Notes under the pieces: generated by a model
The model's input: the letters and a program-made list of their open reading frames with translations, nothing else
Databases searched by the model: none
What the model was told of the DNA's origin: nothing
Source of the DNA: Propionibacteriaceae bacterium
GTDB taxonomy: Bacteria; Actinomycetota; Actinomycetes; Propionibacteriales; Propionibacteriaceae
DNA: 64,000 nt
Reading direction: 5' to 3'
NCBI GenBank assembly: GCA_031265875.1
Contig: JAISCA010000035.1
Span: forward strand, 23,565-87,564
Program-made: the position numbers and the translations under genes
Shown here: positions 8,604-17,301 of the stretch, one piece after another
Layout of the letters: the number at the start of each line of letters is the position of its first letter
Numbering within the stretch: position 1 is the stretch's first letter

Positions 8604-9400
8604 GGTCGAACGGCGGCTGGCGGGCCGGGTCGGCCCTGGCCGCGGTCGCGGCCGGCTTGGCCCTGGCCGGCCTCAGCGCTTGGTCGATCCGATGCACGGT
8701 GGTGCGGGCCCGCCGCCAACGGGCCGCCCAGATCGACTATCAGGAGTACGTCGAGCTGTGGGTGCATGAGATCAAGACGCCCCTGGCGGGGGCCAAGTTG
8801 GCCAGCCAGAACGCGGGTGACCGAGCCGTTCAGGAAGCCTTGGAGCGGATCGAGGGCTTGGTCGAGCAGGCCCTCTTCTACGCCCGCAGCCGCAGCCATG
8901 AGCAGGACTACCTGATCAGAGCGGTGCTCCTGGGCGAGCTGGTGGACGGGGCCGTGCGCAATCAGGCCCGGCGTCTGATCGACGGCGGCGTCAGCGTCGT
9001 CATCGCCAGCTGCGACCTGACGGTGATGACCGATCCGCAGTGGACCATCTTCGTCATCCGGCAGATCATCGACAACGCGGTCAAGTACGGTGGACGACAA
9101 ATCGAGTTCCGAGGCCGGAGGCAAGCCGACCAGGTGGCTTTGGACATCCACGACGACGGCGCGGGGGTGTCCGCGCAGGACGTCGGCCGGGTTTTCCAGA
9201 AGGGCTTCTACGGCCGTAACGGCCGCCACGGCGACCGTCCCACCGGCCTCGGCTTGTACCTGGGCTGGAAGATCTGCGCCAAACTCGGCCTCGGTCTGTC
9301 GCTGTTCTCGCCGCCGGGCCAGGGCACGACCTTGACCATCCTGTTCCCGGCCGCCCGGCCCCGCCCGGCCCAGCCCAGCTCCCACCCCGGACCCCGCTAG
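8600..9400 (+). CDS. Sensor histidine kinase, BceS-like, with a single membrane helix
   Basis: 266 residues starting at the ATG that overlaps the regulator's stop codon. One membrane helix (ALAAVAAGLALAGLSAWSI) is followed almost at once by the H-box (LWVHEIKTPLAGAKLA), then N-box (IIDNAVKYGG), G1 (DIHDDGAGV) and G2 (PTGLGLYLGWKI). Bce-type kinases are intramembrane sensors that usually have two helices and about 330 residues. This one seems to have lost the first helix and most of the linker, so it may depend even more on the transporter for sensing. A Pro-rich stretch ends the protein. Confidence 0.88.
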   Translation: MRSNGGWRAGSALAAVAAGLALAGLSAWSIRCTVVRARRQRAAQIDYQEYVELWVHEIKTPLAGAKLASQNAGDRAVQEALERIEGLVEQALFYARSRSHEQDYLIRAVLLGELVDGAVRNQARRLIDGGVSVVIASCDLTVMTDPQWTIFVIRQIIDNAVKYGGRQIEFRGRRQADQVALDIHDDGAGVSAQDVGRVFQKGFYGRNGRHGDRPTGLGLYLGWKICAKLGLGLSLFSPPGQGTTLTILFPAARPRPAQPSSHPGPR

Positions 9401-9404
9401 GGCC

Positions 9405-9432
9405 TTGAATCCGGATTCGATAAGGGTAATAT
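9405..9432 (+). promoter_or_regulatory. Candidate promoter for the Bce-type transporter
   Basis: TTGAAT and TAATAT are separated by 16 bases, about 35 bases before the GTG start at 9467. The 12-bp palindrome GAATCCGGATTC overlaps the -35 element and could be an operator. Fit to consensus is moderate only. Confidence 0.35.
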
Positions 9433-9466
9433 CGTAAATCTGTATGATGAAGGATGAGGTACAGTT

Positions 9467-10267
9467 GTGACTTCGCAGCAAATGCCGGAGGGGGCGGTTC
9501 CGCCCGTTATTCTTGAGGTTCAAGATGTCGTCAAATTATACGGTGGCAAAGGCAATCTGACTAAGGCTTTGAACGGCATCAGTTTCGCTGTGGCGGCCGG
9601 CGAGTTCGTCGGTATCATGGGGGCCTCGGGCAGCGGTAAGACGACCCTCTTGAATTGCATTTCGACGATCGACACGGCCACCAGTGGGCGCATCTTGATC
9701 GGTGGTAGCGATATCACCAGCATGAAACAAAGCGATCTGTCACGGTTCCGGCGCGAGTCGCTCGGCTTCATCTTCCAGGACTTCAATCTGCTCGACACCT
9801 TGACCGGTTACGAGAACATCGCTTTGGCTTTGACCATCCTGAGGCGCTCACCGCGTGAGATCGACCGCCGGGTCAAGGCGGTGGCGGCCGTCCTCGGCAT
9901 CAGCCAGGTGTTGAAGAAGTTCCCCTACCAGATGTCCGGCGGTCAGCGGCAGCGCGTGGCCAGCGCTCGCGCCATCGTGACCGAGCCGACCTTGGTCTTG
10001 GCGGACGAGCCGACCGGCGCCCTCGACTCCAAATCAGCCAAGGAATTGCTGGAGAATTTCCAGAGCTTGGTCCGCCAGCGGGCCGCGACCATCTTGATGG
10101 TGACGCACGACGCCTTCTCGGCCAGCCACTGCGACCGCATCCTCTTCATCCGCGACGGTCAGTTGTTCCATCAGGTGGTCCGGGGCGGCTCCAGCCGCAA
10201 GTCCTTCTTCGACCAGATCATGCAGGTGATCAGTCTGCTAGGTGGTGACGCCAATGATGTCGATTGA
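9467..10267 (+). CDS. ABC transporter ATP-binding protein (BceA-like)
   Basis: 266 residues with Walker A (GASGSGKTTLLN), Q-loop (FIFQDFNLLD), signature (MSGGQRQRVASARAI), Walker B (LVLADEPTGALD) and the H-loop (MVTHD). It belongs to the MacB/LolD/BceA group of ATPases that power mechanotransmission rather than transport through a channel. GTG 9467 has AGGATGAGG just upstream. The stop codon overlaps the permease start, so the two are translationally coupled. The expected role is detachment or removal of peptide antibiotics, and signalling to the upstream kinase. Confidence 0.93.
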   Translation: MTSQQMPEGAVPPVILEVQDVVKLYGGKGNLTKALNGISFAVAAGEFVGIMGASGSGKTTLLNCISTIDTATSGRILIGGSDITSMKQSDLSRFRRESLGFIFQDFNLLDTLTGYENIALALTILRRSPREIDRRVKAVAAVLGISQVLKKFPYQMSGGQRQRVASARAIVTEPTLVLADEPTGALDSKSAKELLENFQSLVRQRAATILMVTHDAFSASHCDRILFIRDGQLFHQVVRGGSSRKSFFDQIMQVISLLGGDANDVD

Positions 10268-12290
10268 GCTGGCTCTGCGCAACGTCCGTAAGAACCTGCG
10301 CGAATACACGGTCTATTTCCTGACTCTGACCTTCGGCGTCTGCGTCTTCTACAGTTTCAACGCCATCGAGAGCCAGCAGGCCATCATGGGGGCGAGCGCT
10401 AGCAATGGTCGTGTGTTCAAGGAGTTCACCCAGATCATCGGCATCGTCTCGGTCTTCGTCTCGATCATCCTGGGCTTGCTGATCCTGTACGCCAATCGCT
10501 TCTTGATCCGGCGGCGCAAGAAGGAGTTCGGCGTCTACTTGACCCTGGGCATGAACCGGGGCCAGATCTCGCGCATCCTGATCGGCGAGACCGTCCTGGT
10601 CGGCCTGTTCTCTCTGGCCGCCGGCCTGGCCCTGGGCGTGTCGCTGTCGCAGGGCATGGCCGTGCTGACGGCCAAGCTGATGAAGGTGCCGGTGGAACGG
10701 CTGCAATTCGTCTTCTCAGCCCAATCGCTGATCAAGACGGTGGTCTATTTCGGCGTCGTCTTCGGCTTGCTGCTGGTCTTCAACGCCTTCATGATCAGCC
10801 GGCAGAAGCTGATCGACCTGCTCTACGCCGACCGCCGCAGCGAGTGGTTCAAGACCCCCAAACTGGCTCAGTCCGTGGTCGTGTTCGTGATCTCGCTGGT
10901 CTGCTTGGGCTGGGCCTACGGCACGGTTCTGACCGGTGGCACGGCCAAGGTCTTGGACTCCGCCAGCTTGCGCTATGTGATCTTGGCCGGCGTGGTCGGC
11001 ACCTTCTTGTTCTTCTTCTCCTTGTCTGGCTTCCTGCTCAAGGTCTTCCAACAGACCAAGTCGGTCTACCTGAAGGGTTTGAACGCTTTCGTGCTGCGTC
11101 AGCTCAGCAGCAAGATCAACACCGCCTACGTCTCCATCACGATGGTCTGCTTGATGCTCTTCGTCTCCATCTGCACGCTCTGCGCCGGGCTGGGTCTGTC
11201 GACTTCGATCTCCCAGGAATTGCGCCGGGGGACGCCCTTCGACGCCACCTTCAGCACGGCCGCCCGGTCGAACCAAGCGGAGGGCTCTTACAGCGGGGTC
11301 GATCTGCCGGCGGCCTTGGCCCAGATCGGTCTGCCGTTGGGGTCGGTGGCCAGTCAGAGCCTGGTCGTGCGCTATTACGAGGCCGGGCTGACCGTTCCCC
11401 TGATGGTGCGGGAGAACGGTTTCGAGCAGCGCCACGAGGCCAAGACCTATCTGCTCAAGCTGTCCGACTACAACGCCGTCCTGCGGTTGATGGGCCAAGC
11501 TCCGATCGCCCTGTCCCCGGGCCACTACGCCATCAACTACGCCGTCGCCAACGCGGCCATGAAGAGAGCCACCCAGGAGTACGTCGACTCCCGCCCCACC
11601 ATCGCCGTCAACGGGGTCACGCTGTCGGCCGGCCCGGACACCTTCCACGACAATGTCATGGAAGTGCTGCAGAACCAGGACTACAAGATGACCCTGGTGG
11701 TGCCGGACCACCTGGTGACCGGTCTGGCGCCGGCCCGGGACGCCCTGCACTTGAACTACCTCGACCCCAAAGACCGCAGCGAGAGCCTGGTCCAGCAAGC
11801 CCATCCGCTGCTGCGTGCCGAATTGAAAGTCGATGTCTCGCTCTGGACCCGCCAGGAAGTGGAGGCTTTCGGCAATTCGACCTCGGTCCTAGTGGCCTAT
11901 GTCGCGATCTACCTGGGCATCGTCTTCTTGATCGCCTCGGCCGCCGTGCTGGCCATCGGGCAACTCTCGGAGATGAGCGACAGTCTGAGCCGCTACGGGG
12001 CGCTGCGCAAGATCGGGGTCGAGGACAAGATGCTCAACCGGTCCATCTTCGCTCAGGTCCTGGTCTACTTCGGCTTGCCCATGGCGCTGGCGGCGGTCCA
12101 CTCGGTGATCGGCGTGGCCATCGCGGAACAGGTCGTCAGCGCCTTCGACAAGGGCAGCGTCCTCGGCAGCAGTCTGTTCACGGCCGCCGTCCTGCTGATC
12201 GTCTACGGGGGCTACTTCTTAGCCACCTACCAGGGCGGCAAGGCCATGCTGAGAAGGCAATACGCCCAATCGCGGCGTGGCGTCGACTGA
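10254..12290 (+). CDS. ABC transporter permease (BceB-like, FtsX fold)
   Basis: 678 residues from ATG 10254 (a second ATG follows directly; AGGTGG lies upstream). It has ten predicted membrane helices in the BceB layout: one near the N-terminus, a group up to about residue 310, then a large extracytoplasmic domain (about 310-530) and three final helices (from VAYVAIYLGIVFLIASAAVLAIGQL). The repeated motif RRKKEFGVYLTLGM and YGALRKIGVEDKML are typical of FtsX-type coupling regions. The large external domain is the ligand-contacting part in Bce systems. Confidence 0.9.
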   Translation: MMSIELALRNVRKNLREYTVYFLTLTFGVCVFYSFNAIESQQAIMGASASNGRVFKEFTQIIGIVSVFVSIILGLLILYANRFLIRRRKKEFGVYLTLGMNRGQISRILIGETVLVGLFSLAAGLALGVSLSQGMAVLTAKLMKVPVERLQFVFSAQSLIKTVVYFGVVFGLLLVFNAFMISRQKLIDLLYADRRSEWFKTPKLAQSVVVFVISLVCLGWAYGTVLTGGTAKVLDSASLRYVILAGVVGTFLFFFSLSGFLLKVFQQTKSVYLKGLNAFVLRQLSSKINTAYVSITMVCLMLFVSICTLCAGLGLSTSISQELRRGTPFDATFSTAARSNQAEGSYSGVDLPAALAQIGLPLGSVASQSLVVRYYEAGLTVPLMVRENGFEQRHEAKTYLLKLSDYNAVLRLMGQAPIALSPGHYAINYAVANAAMKRATQEYVDSRPTIAVNGVTLSAGPDTFHDNVMEVLQNQDYKMTLVVPDHLVTGLAPARDALHLNYLDPKDRSESLVQQAHPLLRAELKVDVSLWTRQEVEAFGNSTSVLVAYVAIYLGIVFLIASAAVLAIGQLSEMSDSLSRYGALRKIGVEDKMLNRSIFAQVLVYFGLPMALAAVHSVIGVAIAEQVVSAFDKGSVLGSSLFTAAVLLIVYGGYFLATYQGGKAMLRRQYAQSRRGVD

Positions 12291-12317
12291 GGCCTTAAGC
12301 CCCACTATCCTAGCCTT

Positions 12318-12332
12318 TGACGCTCAGCGTCA
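12318..12332. repeat. Palindrome between bceB-like gene and ackA
   Basis: TGACGCTCAGCGTCA is a perfect 7-bp inverted repeat around one central base, 58 bases before the ackA start. It could be an operator or the base of a small hairpin ending the upstream transcript; there is no T-run. Confidence 0.4.
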
Positions 12333-12389
12333 GGCCGTGACGGGGAGCGTAGGTCTTCCGGCGCAGTCCGAACAGAGACGGAGGAGACC

Positions 12390-13577
12390 GTGCCAACCCC
12401 CATCCTTGTCCTCAACTGTGGCTCCAGCTCAGTCAAGTACCAGGTCATCGACACCTCGGACGAGTCGGTCTGGGCGACCGGTCTAGTGGAGAAGATCGGC
12501 TTGCCCGAGGGGCGGATCAAGCACCGCACGCCGGCCGGCGAGCAGATCGTGCAGGCGCCGATCCCGGACCACCAGGAGGCCTTGCGCCTGGTGGTGCAGG
12601 CCTTCGCCGACCACGGGCCGGCCCTCGACCAGGTGGTGGCGGTGGGACATCGCACCGTCCACGGCGGCCAGCGCTTCCGCGAGACCATCGTCATCGACGA
12701 CGAGGTCGTCGCCGGCATGACCGAGCTGTCCGGGCTGGCCCCGTTGCACAACCCGCCCGTCATCGCTGGCATCAAGGCCGCCCAGGCCGTCCTGACCCAG
12801 GTGCCGCACGTCGCCATCTTCGACACCGCCTTCTTCTCCACCCTGCCGCCGGCGGCCTACACCTACGCCATCGACAAGACCATCGCCGAGCAGTTCGGCA
12901 TCCGGAAATACGGTTTCCACGGCACCTCGCACAGCTACGTCTCCAAGCGGGCGGCTGAATTCCTGGGCCGTGACCTGGGCCAGCTCAACCAGATCGTCTG
13001 CCACCTCGGCAACGGGGCCTCGATCTCGGCCATCCAAGGCGGTCGGGCGGTCGACACCTCGATGGGTCTGACCCCTCTGCCCGGTCTGGTCATGGGCACT
13101 CGCTCCGGCGACGTCGATCCGGGCATCTTCTCCTATCTGAGCCGGGTGGCCGACATGGACTCCGCCGCCGTCTTCACCCTCCTGAACAACCAATCTGGCG
13201 TGGCCGGCCTGGCCGACGGCACCTCCGACTTCCGTGACCTGAGGACCAAGATCGAGGCCGGCGACGCCGCCGCCGAGCTGGCTTTCGACGTCTACATCCA
13301 CCGTCTGATCGGCTACATCGGCGCCTACATCGCCGTCCTGGGCCGCCTGGACGTCCTCGTCTTCACGGCGGGCGTGGGTGAGAACGACCAGGACGTCCGG
13401 TGGGCCGCCTGCCAACGTCTGGCCCATCTGGGCTGCCGGATCGACCCAGTCGCCAACCAGGCCCCCAACAGCGGCCCCAGGGTCATCTCGACCCCGGACT
13501 CACCGGTCACTGTCTTGGTGGTGCCGACCAACGAGGAGTTGGCCATGGCCCGCGAAACCGTGGCGGCGATCGGCTGA
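12390..13577 (+). CDS. ackA: Acetate kinase
   Basis: 395 residues. The N-terminus ILVLNCGSSSVKYQV, HRTVHGG, FDTAFFSTLPPAAYTYAI, KYGFHGTSH, HLGNGASISA, DTSMGLTPLPGLVMGTRSGDVDP and FTAGVGEN are the acetate kinase signatures in order. It makes ATP and acetate from acetyl phosphate supplied by Pta. The GTG start has GGAGGAG eight bases upstream. It heads an operon with the following four genes (gaps of 1-9 bases or overlaps), a lipid and cell-envelope set not obviously related to acetate. Confidence 0.97.
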   Translation: MPTPILVLNCGSSSVKYQVIDTSDESVWATGLVEKIGLPEGRIKHRTPAGEQIVQAPIPDHQEALRLVVQAFADHGPALDQVVAVGHRTVHGGQRFRETIVIDDEVVAGMTELSGLAPLHNPPVIAGIKAAQAVLTQVPHVAIFDTAFFSTLPPAAYTYAIDKTIAEQFGIRKYGFHGTSHSYVSKRAAEFLGRDLGQLNQIVCHLGNGASISAIQGGRAVDTSMGLTPLPGLVMGTRSGDVDPGIFSYLSRVADMDSAAVFTLLNNQSGVAGLADGTSDFRDLRTKIEAGDAAAELAFDVYIHRLIGYIGAYIAVLGRLDVLVFTAGVGENDQDVRWAACQRLAHLGCRIDPVANQAPNSGPRVISTPDSPVTVLVVPTNEELAMARETVAAIG

Positions 13578-13578
13578 C

Positions 13579-14346
13579 ATGCCGACGGCGGTCATCACCG
13601 GCGGCACAGTCGGCCTGGGACGGGCCTTCGCAGCGGCACTGGCGGGGCGGGGCTTCGACTTGGTGCTGGCTTCGCGCGATCGGGTCGGCTTGGAGGCGGC
13701 GGCCGAACAGTTACGGCATCAGCACGGCGTCGCCGTCGAGGTCTTTCCGACCGATTTGGCGGTGCGGGCCGAGGTCTTGGCCCTGGCCGAACGGGTGGGC
13801 GACTTGGAACGGCCGGTCGACCTGCTCATCAACAACGCCGGCTTCGCTCTGCACGGTTCTCTGATCGACACCGACGTCGAGACCCACGCCCGCGCCCTCG
13901 ACGTCATGTGCCTAGCGGTGCTGATCCTGTCGCGGGCGGCGGCCCAGTCGATGCGGTCCCGCCGCCGGGGCGGCATCGTCAACATCGCCAGCGCCTCGGC
14001 CGTCATCGCCACCGGCGATTATTCGGCCATCAAGAGCTGGGTCCAGATCTACACCGAGTCGCTGGCCATCGAGTTGGCCGACCACGGCGTCAAGGTGGTG
14101 GCGGTCATGCCGGGTTGGCTCAAGACTGAGTTCCACCGCCGGGGCCAGGTCACCGCCCACAACCTGCCGTCGCTGGTCTGGACCTCGGTCGACCAGGTGG
14201 TGCGGGAGACGCTGGACAGCCTGGACCGGGGCCAGGTCCTGTGCGTGCCGAGCAAGCGTTGGAAATTCGCGGTCTGGCTGGCCCGGGTGGCGCCGCGGCG
14301 GGCCATCCGCTGGGTCTCGGCCAAATTGACCAGTTCGAGGGACTGA
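13579..14346 (+). CDS. Short-chain dehydrogenase (DltE/YqjQ-like)
   Basis: 255 residues, starting one base after the ackA stop. Classical SDR features are TGGTVGLGRAFA (cofactor glycines), LINNAGFALHG, and the catalytic Ser in NIASASAVIATGDYSAIKSW with Tyr and Lys in YSAIK. The C-terminus is basic and amphipathic (KRWKFAVWLARVAPRRAIRWVSAKL), as in membrane-associated lipid SDRs of this group. The tight position before an acyltransferase suggests a role in lipid metabolism. The substrate is unknown. Confidence 0.85.
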   Translation: MPTAVITGGTVGLGRAFAAALAGRGFDLVLASRDRVGLEAAAEQLRHQHGVAVEVFPTDLAVRAEVLALAERVGDLERPVDLLINNAGFALHGSLIDTDVETHARALDVMCLAVLILSRAAAQSMRSRRRGGIVNIASASAVIATGDYSAIKSWVQIYTESLAIELADHGVKVVAVMPGWLKTEFHRRGQVTAHNLPSLVWTSVDQVVRETLDSLDRGQVLCVPSKRWKFAVWLARVAPRRAIRWVSAKLTSSRD

Positions 14347-14349
14347 CCG

Positions 14350-15666
14350 GTGGCGTCGAAGCTTCCCGCTAGCCAGGACCCGCGTCATTACCGTTCGCGG
14401 GTGCGCGGCGGTCTGCGCCTAGTGGCCCAGGACGTCATGTTGAAGTCGGTCATCTGGGGCATCTGCAAGGTGCAGGTGCACGGTTTGGAACGGTTGGACA
14501 ACGTCGAACCGCCCTTCATCGTGGTGTCGAACCACTCCTCCCACTTGGACGCGCCCTTGATCGTGGGCGCCCTGCCCCACCGTTTGAGCAAGAATCTGGC
14601 CACAGGGGCGGCGGCCGACTATTTCTTCGACAAGCGGGTCAAGGGTATGGCCACCTCCCTCTTCTTCAACGCCTACCCGATCGAGCGCAAGGGGTTACGC
14701 ACCCGCCAAGGTCTGACCGGGCGTCTGCTCGACGCCGGCGTGCCGCTGCTGGTCTTCCCCGAGGGCACCCGCTCGCGGACCGGGGCGATGGGGCCCTTCA
14801 AGCCGGGGGTGGCCGCCCTCAGCATCTCCCGGGACGTGCCCTGTCTGCCGGTCGCCCTGGTCGGGGCCTACGCCGCCTGGCCTTATTACCGTTCGATCCC
14901 GCCGACCGACCGGCCTCAGGTCCATGTCGTCTTCGGCCACCCGGTGACGGCCGTGGCCGGGGAGATCGCCCACCAGTTCGCCCAACGCCTGGGCCGCAAC
15001 GTGGCCGAGTTGTACAACACCACCGCCCGGGCCTACGGCATGCCGACCCTGGACGACTACGAGCGCTCGGTGGTGCTGTCGCGGGCCAAGCGGTCCCAGG
15101 ACCAGGCCGAACTGGCTGGCCCGAGCGACGCCGCTAGTCCGACTGGCGCCGTTGGCGCCGGTGCGGACGGTCCAGACGGTCCAGACGGATCCGGCCCCGC
15201 CCCCGGCCAGTCCCTGGACCGAACCGGTCCGACCCCTGACCAATCCCCGGACCGAACCGGTCCGGCCAGCGGCCGGTCCCGGCGTCGAGCCGGCCGCTCC
15301 CGTAGTCGAGCGGTCCAACCGATCGGTTCAGGTGGAGCGGGCCAGTCAGACGGTTCAGACGACCCAGACGGCTCAGGGGGGACGGCTGCGACAGCCCCGC
15401 TCGGGGCCGGTCCTGACCCAGCCGTGGAGTCCGACCGATTGCCCCCGGAGGCGCCCTTCAGTGAGACCCGAACCGGCTCGGGCCGAGGCTCGGCTTCCCA
15501 GCGGCCAGGCGTCTCTGAGGCTGATCCCCCCAGCCAGCGCCGGACCAGGCCGGGTCGGGGGGCCGAGTCCGAGCGGTCGGCTGAACTCAAACCAGAGGCT
15601 GACTCCCAACCGGAGGCCACCGGCGAGCGTCGCCCGCGCCGTCGCCTGTTCGGCCGGCGTGGCTGA
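14350..15666 (+). CDS. plsC: 1-acyl-sn-glycerol-3-phosphate acyltransferase (PlsC-type) with long disordered tail
   Basis: 438 residues from GTG 14350. The catalytic HX4D is NHSSHLD (H62, D67) and the substrate-binding FPEGTR is at 136-141, both hallmarks of PlsC-type enzymes that acylate lysophosphatidate at the membrane. The enzyme ends at about residue 255. The remaining 180 residues are Gly/Pro/Ser/Arg-rich with imperfect repeats such as DRTGPTPDQSP and DRTGPASGRS, and they end in RRPRRRLFGRRG. Such a tail is not part of the family and resembles the tails of the next gene and of the ABC ATPase at 20466. Confidence 0.88.
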   Translation: MASKLPASQDPRHYRSRVRGGLRLVAQDVMLKSVIWGICKVQVHGLERLDNVEPPFIVVSNHSSHLDAPLIVGALPHRLSKNLATGAAADYFFDKRVKGMATSLFFNAYPIERKGLRTRQGLTGRLLDAGVPLLVFPEGTRSRTGAMGPFKPGVAALSISRDVPCLPVALVGAYAAWPYYRSIPPTDRPQVHVVFGHPVTAVAGEIAHQFAQRLGRNVAELYNTTARAYGMPTLDDYERSVVLSRAKRSQDQAELAGPSDAASPTGAVGAGADGPDGPDGSGPAPGQSLDRTGPTPDQSPDRTGPASGRSRRRAGRSRSRAVQPIGSGGAGQSDGSDDPDGSGGTAATAPLGAGPDPAVESDRLPPEAPFSETRTGSGRGSASQRPGVSEADPPSQRRTRPGRGAESERSAELKPEADSQPEATGERRPRRRLFGRRG

Positions 15667-15675
15667 GGGGGCGCC

Positions 15676-17301
15676 GTGAGCATCTCTGTGGCCCCGCTCG
15701 ACCCCGGCCCCTACCTCGACTTCCTGGCTCAGCGCGAGCGGGCCTCCTTCTTACAGACCCCGGCCTGGGCCGAGGTCAAGCCGGATTGGCGCGGCCAGCG
15801 CCTGGGCTGGTACGAGGCCGGTCGCCTGGTCGGGGTCGGCTCGGTCCTGTTGCGCCCCATCCCCAAGCTGGGCCGTAGCTTGGCCTACCTGCCGGAGGGT
15901 CCGGTGCTGGACTGGGACGCGATCGACCCGGCGGCCTATCTCAGGCCGTTGGTGCGGCATCTGCGTGATTTGGGCGCCTTCGCGGTCCGGATCGGCCCGA
16001 CCGTGGTCCGTCGGCGCTGGCTCGCCCCCACCATCAAAGCCGCTTTGGCCGACGACACGGTCGAGAGTCTGAGCCAGGTCCGCCCGGACCAGGTCGAGGC
16101 GGCCGGGGAGCGCTTGGTGGCGAGCCTGGCCGAGTCCGGTTGGCGCTGCCAACTGACCGAGTCCGGTTTCGCGGCCGGCCAGCCGGCCTTCAATTTCCAG
16201 CTGCCGCTGGCGGGACGCGACGAGGCCGACCTGCTGGCCGGTATGAACCAGCTCTGGCGGCGTAACATCAAGAAGGCCGACCAGGCCGGCCTGACCGTGC
16301 GGACCGGTCAGTCAGCCGATTTGGCCGACTTCCACCGGCTCTACCTGGAGACGGCCGCCCGCGACGGCTTCCGGCCTCGGCCCCTGACCTACTTCGAGAC
16401 CATGTGGCGCGCCCTGCGGGCCGAGGACCCCGACCGTATCCGGCTCTACCTGGCCGAGCACGAGGGCGATCTGGTGGCGGGCGCCACTTGGGTCAAGCTG
16501 GGTCGCCAGGTCTGGTACTCCTACGGCGCCTCGGCCACGGCCAAGCGCCAGGTGCGGGGCTCCAACGCCATCCAGTGGCGCATGATGCGCGACGCCTTGG
16601 CCGCCGGCGCCACGGTCTACGATCTCCGTGGCATCACGCCGGGCCTGGGCGCGGACGACCCCGAGGTCGGCCTGATCCAGTTCAAGGTCGGCACCGGCGG
16701 CCAGGCGGTCGAGTACGTCGGCGAGTGGGACCTAGTGCTCAACCGGCCGCTCTACCGGGCCTTCCAGTTGTACGTCGACCGCGCCGCCCTGGCCGCCCGC
16801 CTGCGCGGTCTGCCCGCTGCGCTGGGTCGGTCGCTCCGGCGTTCCCACCTGGCTCGTTCCGGTCCGCCGGTCCAGCCCGCCCCAGCCAGCCATCCCGCTC
16901 CGTCAGATCGTCCCGCCCCGGCCGACGCCGTTCCCCCCGACTCCTCTCAATCAGTGGCGGTCCGGTCCGGCCAGTCCCTATCGGCCCGGCGCTCCGCCCG
17001 GCTCGCCGGTGACGGCCGGACGGAGGAGTCCGTACCACTCCTGGGGTCAGAGCCGGAGGAAACTGGGAAGCGGGTCCGCCGGACCGCTCCGGACGCCCCG
17101 CTCCACCCGTCCCAGCCGCCCGCGCCGGTCGGTCCGTCCCAGCCTGTGGAGTCGCAGGCTGAGGCTGACGGGGAAGTGGGATGTGCGCCGGTCCAAGGTT
17201 CAGAACCGCTCGCCGGGGCCGTTGGGGCCGCAGAAGCTGGCGCTGGCCGAACCGATGAGTCCACCCCGGCCCCGGGGTCAGCGCCGGAGGAGGTGGTCTG
17301 A
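15676..17301 (+). CDS. FemX/FemAB-like peptidoglycan bridge aminoacyltransferase with long tail
   Basis: 541 residues from GTG 15676. The first 370 form a FemABX double-GNAT fold (FLQTPAWAEVK near the N-terminus, MNQLWRRNIKKADQAGL, VWYSYGASATAKRQVRGSNAIQWRMMRDALAAGATVYDLRG, LIQFKVGTGGQAVEYVGEWDLVLNRPLYRAFQ). Such enzymes use aminoacyl-tRNA to add the first residue of the peptidoglycan cross-bridge. The last 170 residues are low-complexity Pro/Ser/Ala/Glu. It is followed, with an ATGA overlap, by the alanine-racemase-like gene, a pairing that supports a cell-wall role. Confidence 0.87.
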   Translation: MSISVAPLDPGPYLDFLAQRERASFLQTPAWAEVKPDWRGQRLGWYEAGRLVGVGSVLLRPIPKLGRSLAYLPEGPVLDWDAIDPAAYLRPLVRHLRDLGAFAVRIGPTVVRRRWLAPTIKAALADDTVESLSQVRPDQVEAAGERLVASLAESGWRCQLTESGFAAGQPAFNFQLPLAGRDEADLLAGMNQLWRRNIKKADQAGLTVRTGQSADLADFHRLYLETAARDGFRPRPLTYFETMWRALRAEDPDRIRLYLAEHEGDLVAGATWVKLGRQVWYSYGASATAKRQVRGSNAIQWRMMRDALAAGATVYDLRGITPGLGADDPEVGLIQFKVGTGGQAVEYVGEWDLVLNRPLYRAFQLYVDRAALAARLRGLPAALGRSLRRSHLARSGPPVQPAPASHPAPSDRPAPADAVPPDSSQSVAVRSGQSLSARRSARLAGDGRTEESVPLLGSEPEETGKRVRRTAPDAPLHPSQPPAPVGPSQPVESQAEADGEVGCAPVQGSEPLAGAVGAAEAGAGRTDESTPAPGSAPEEVV

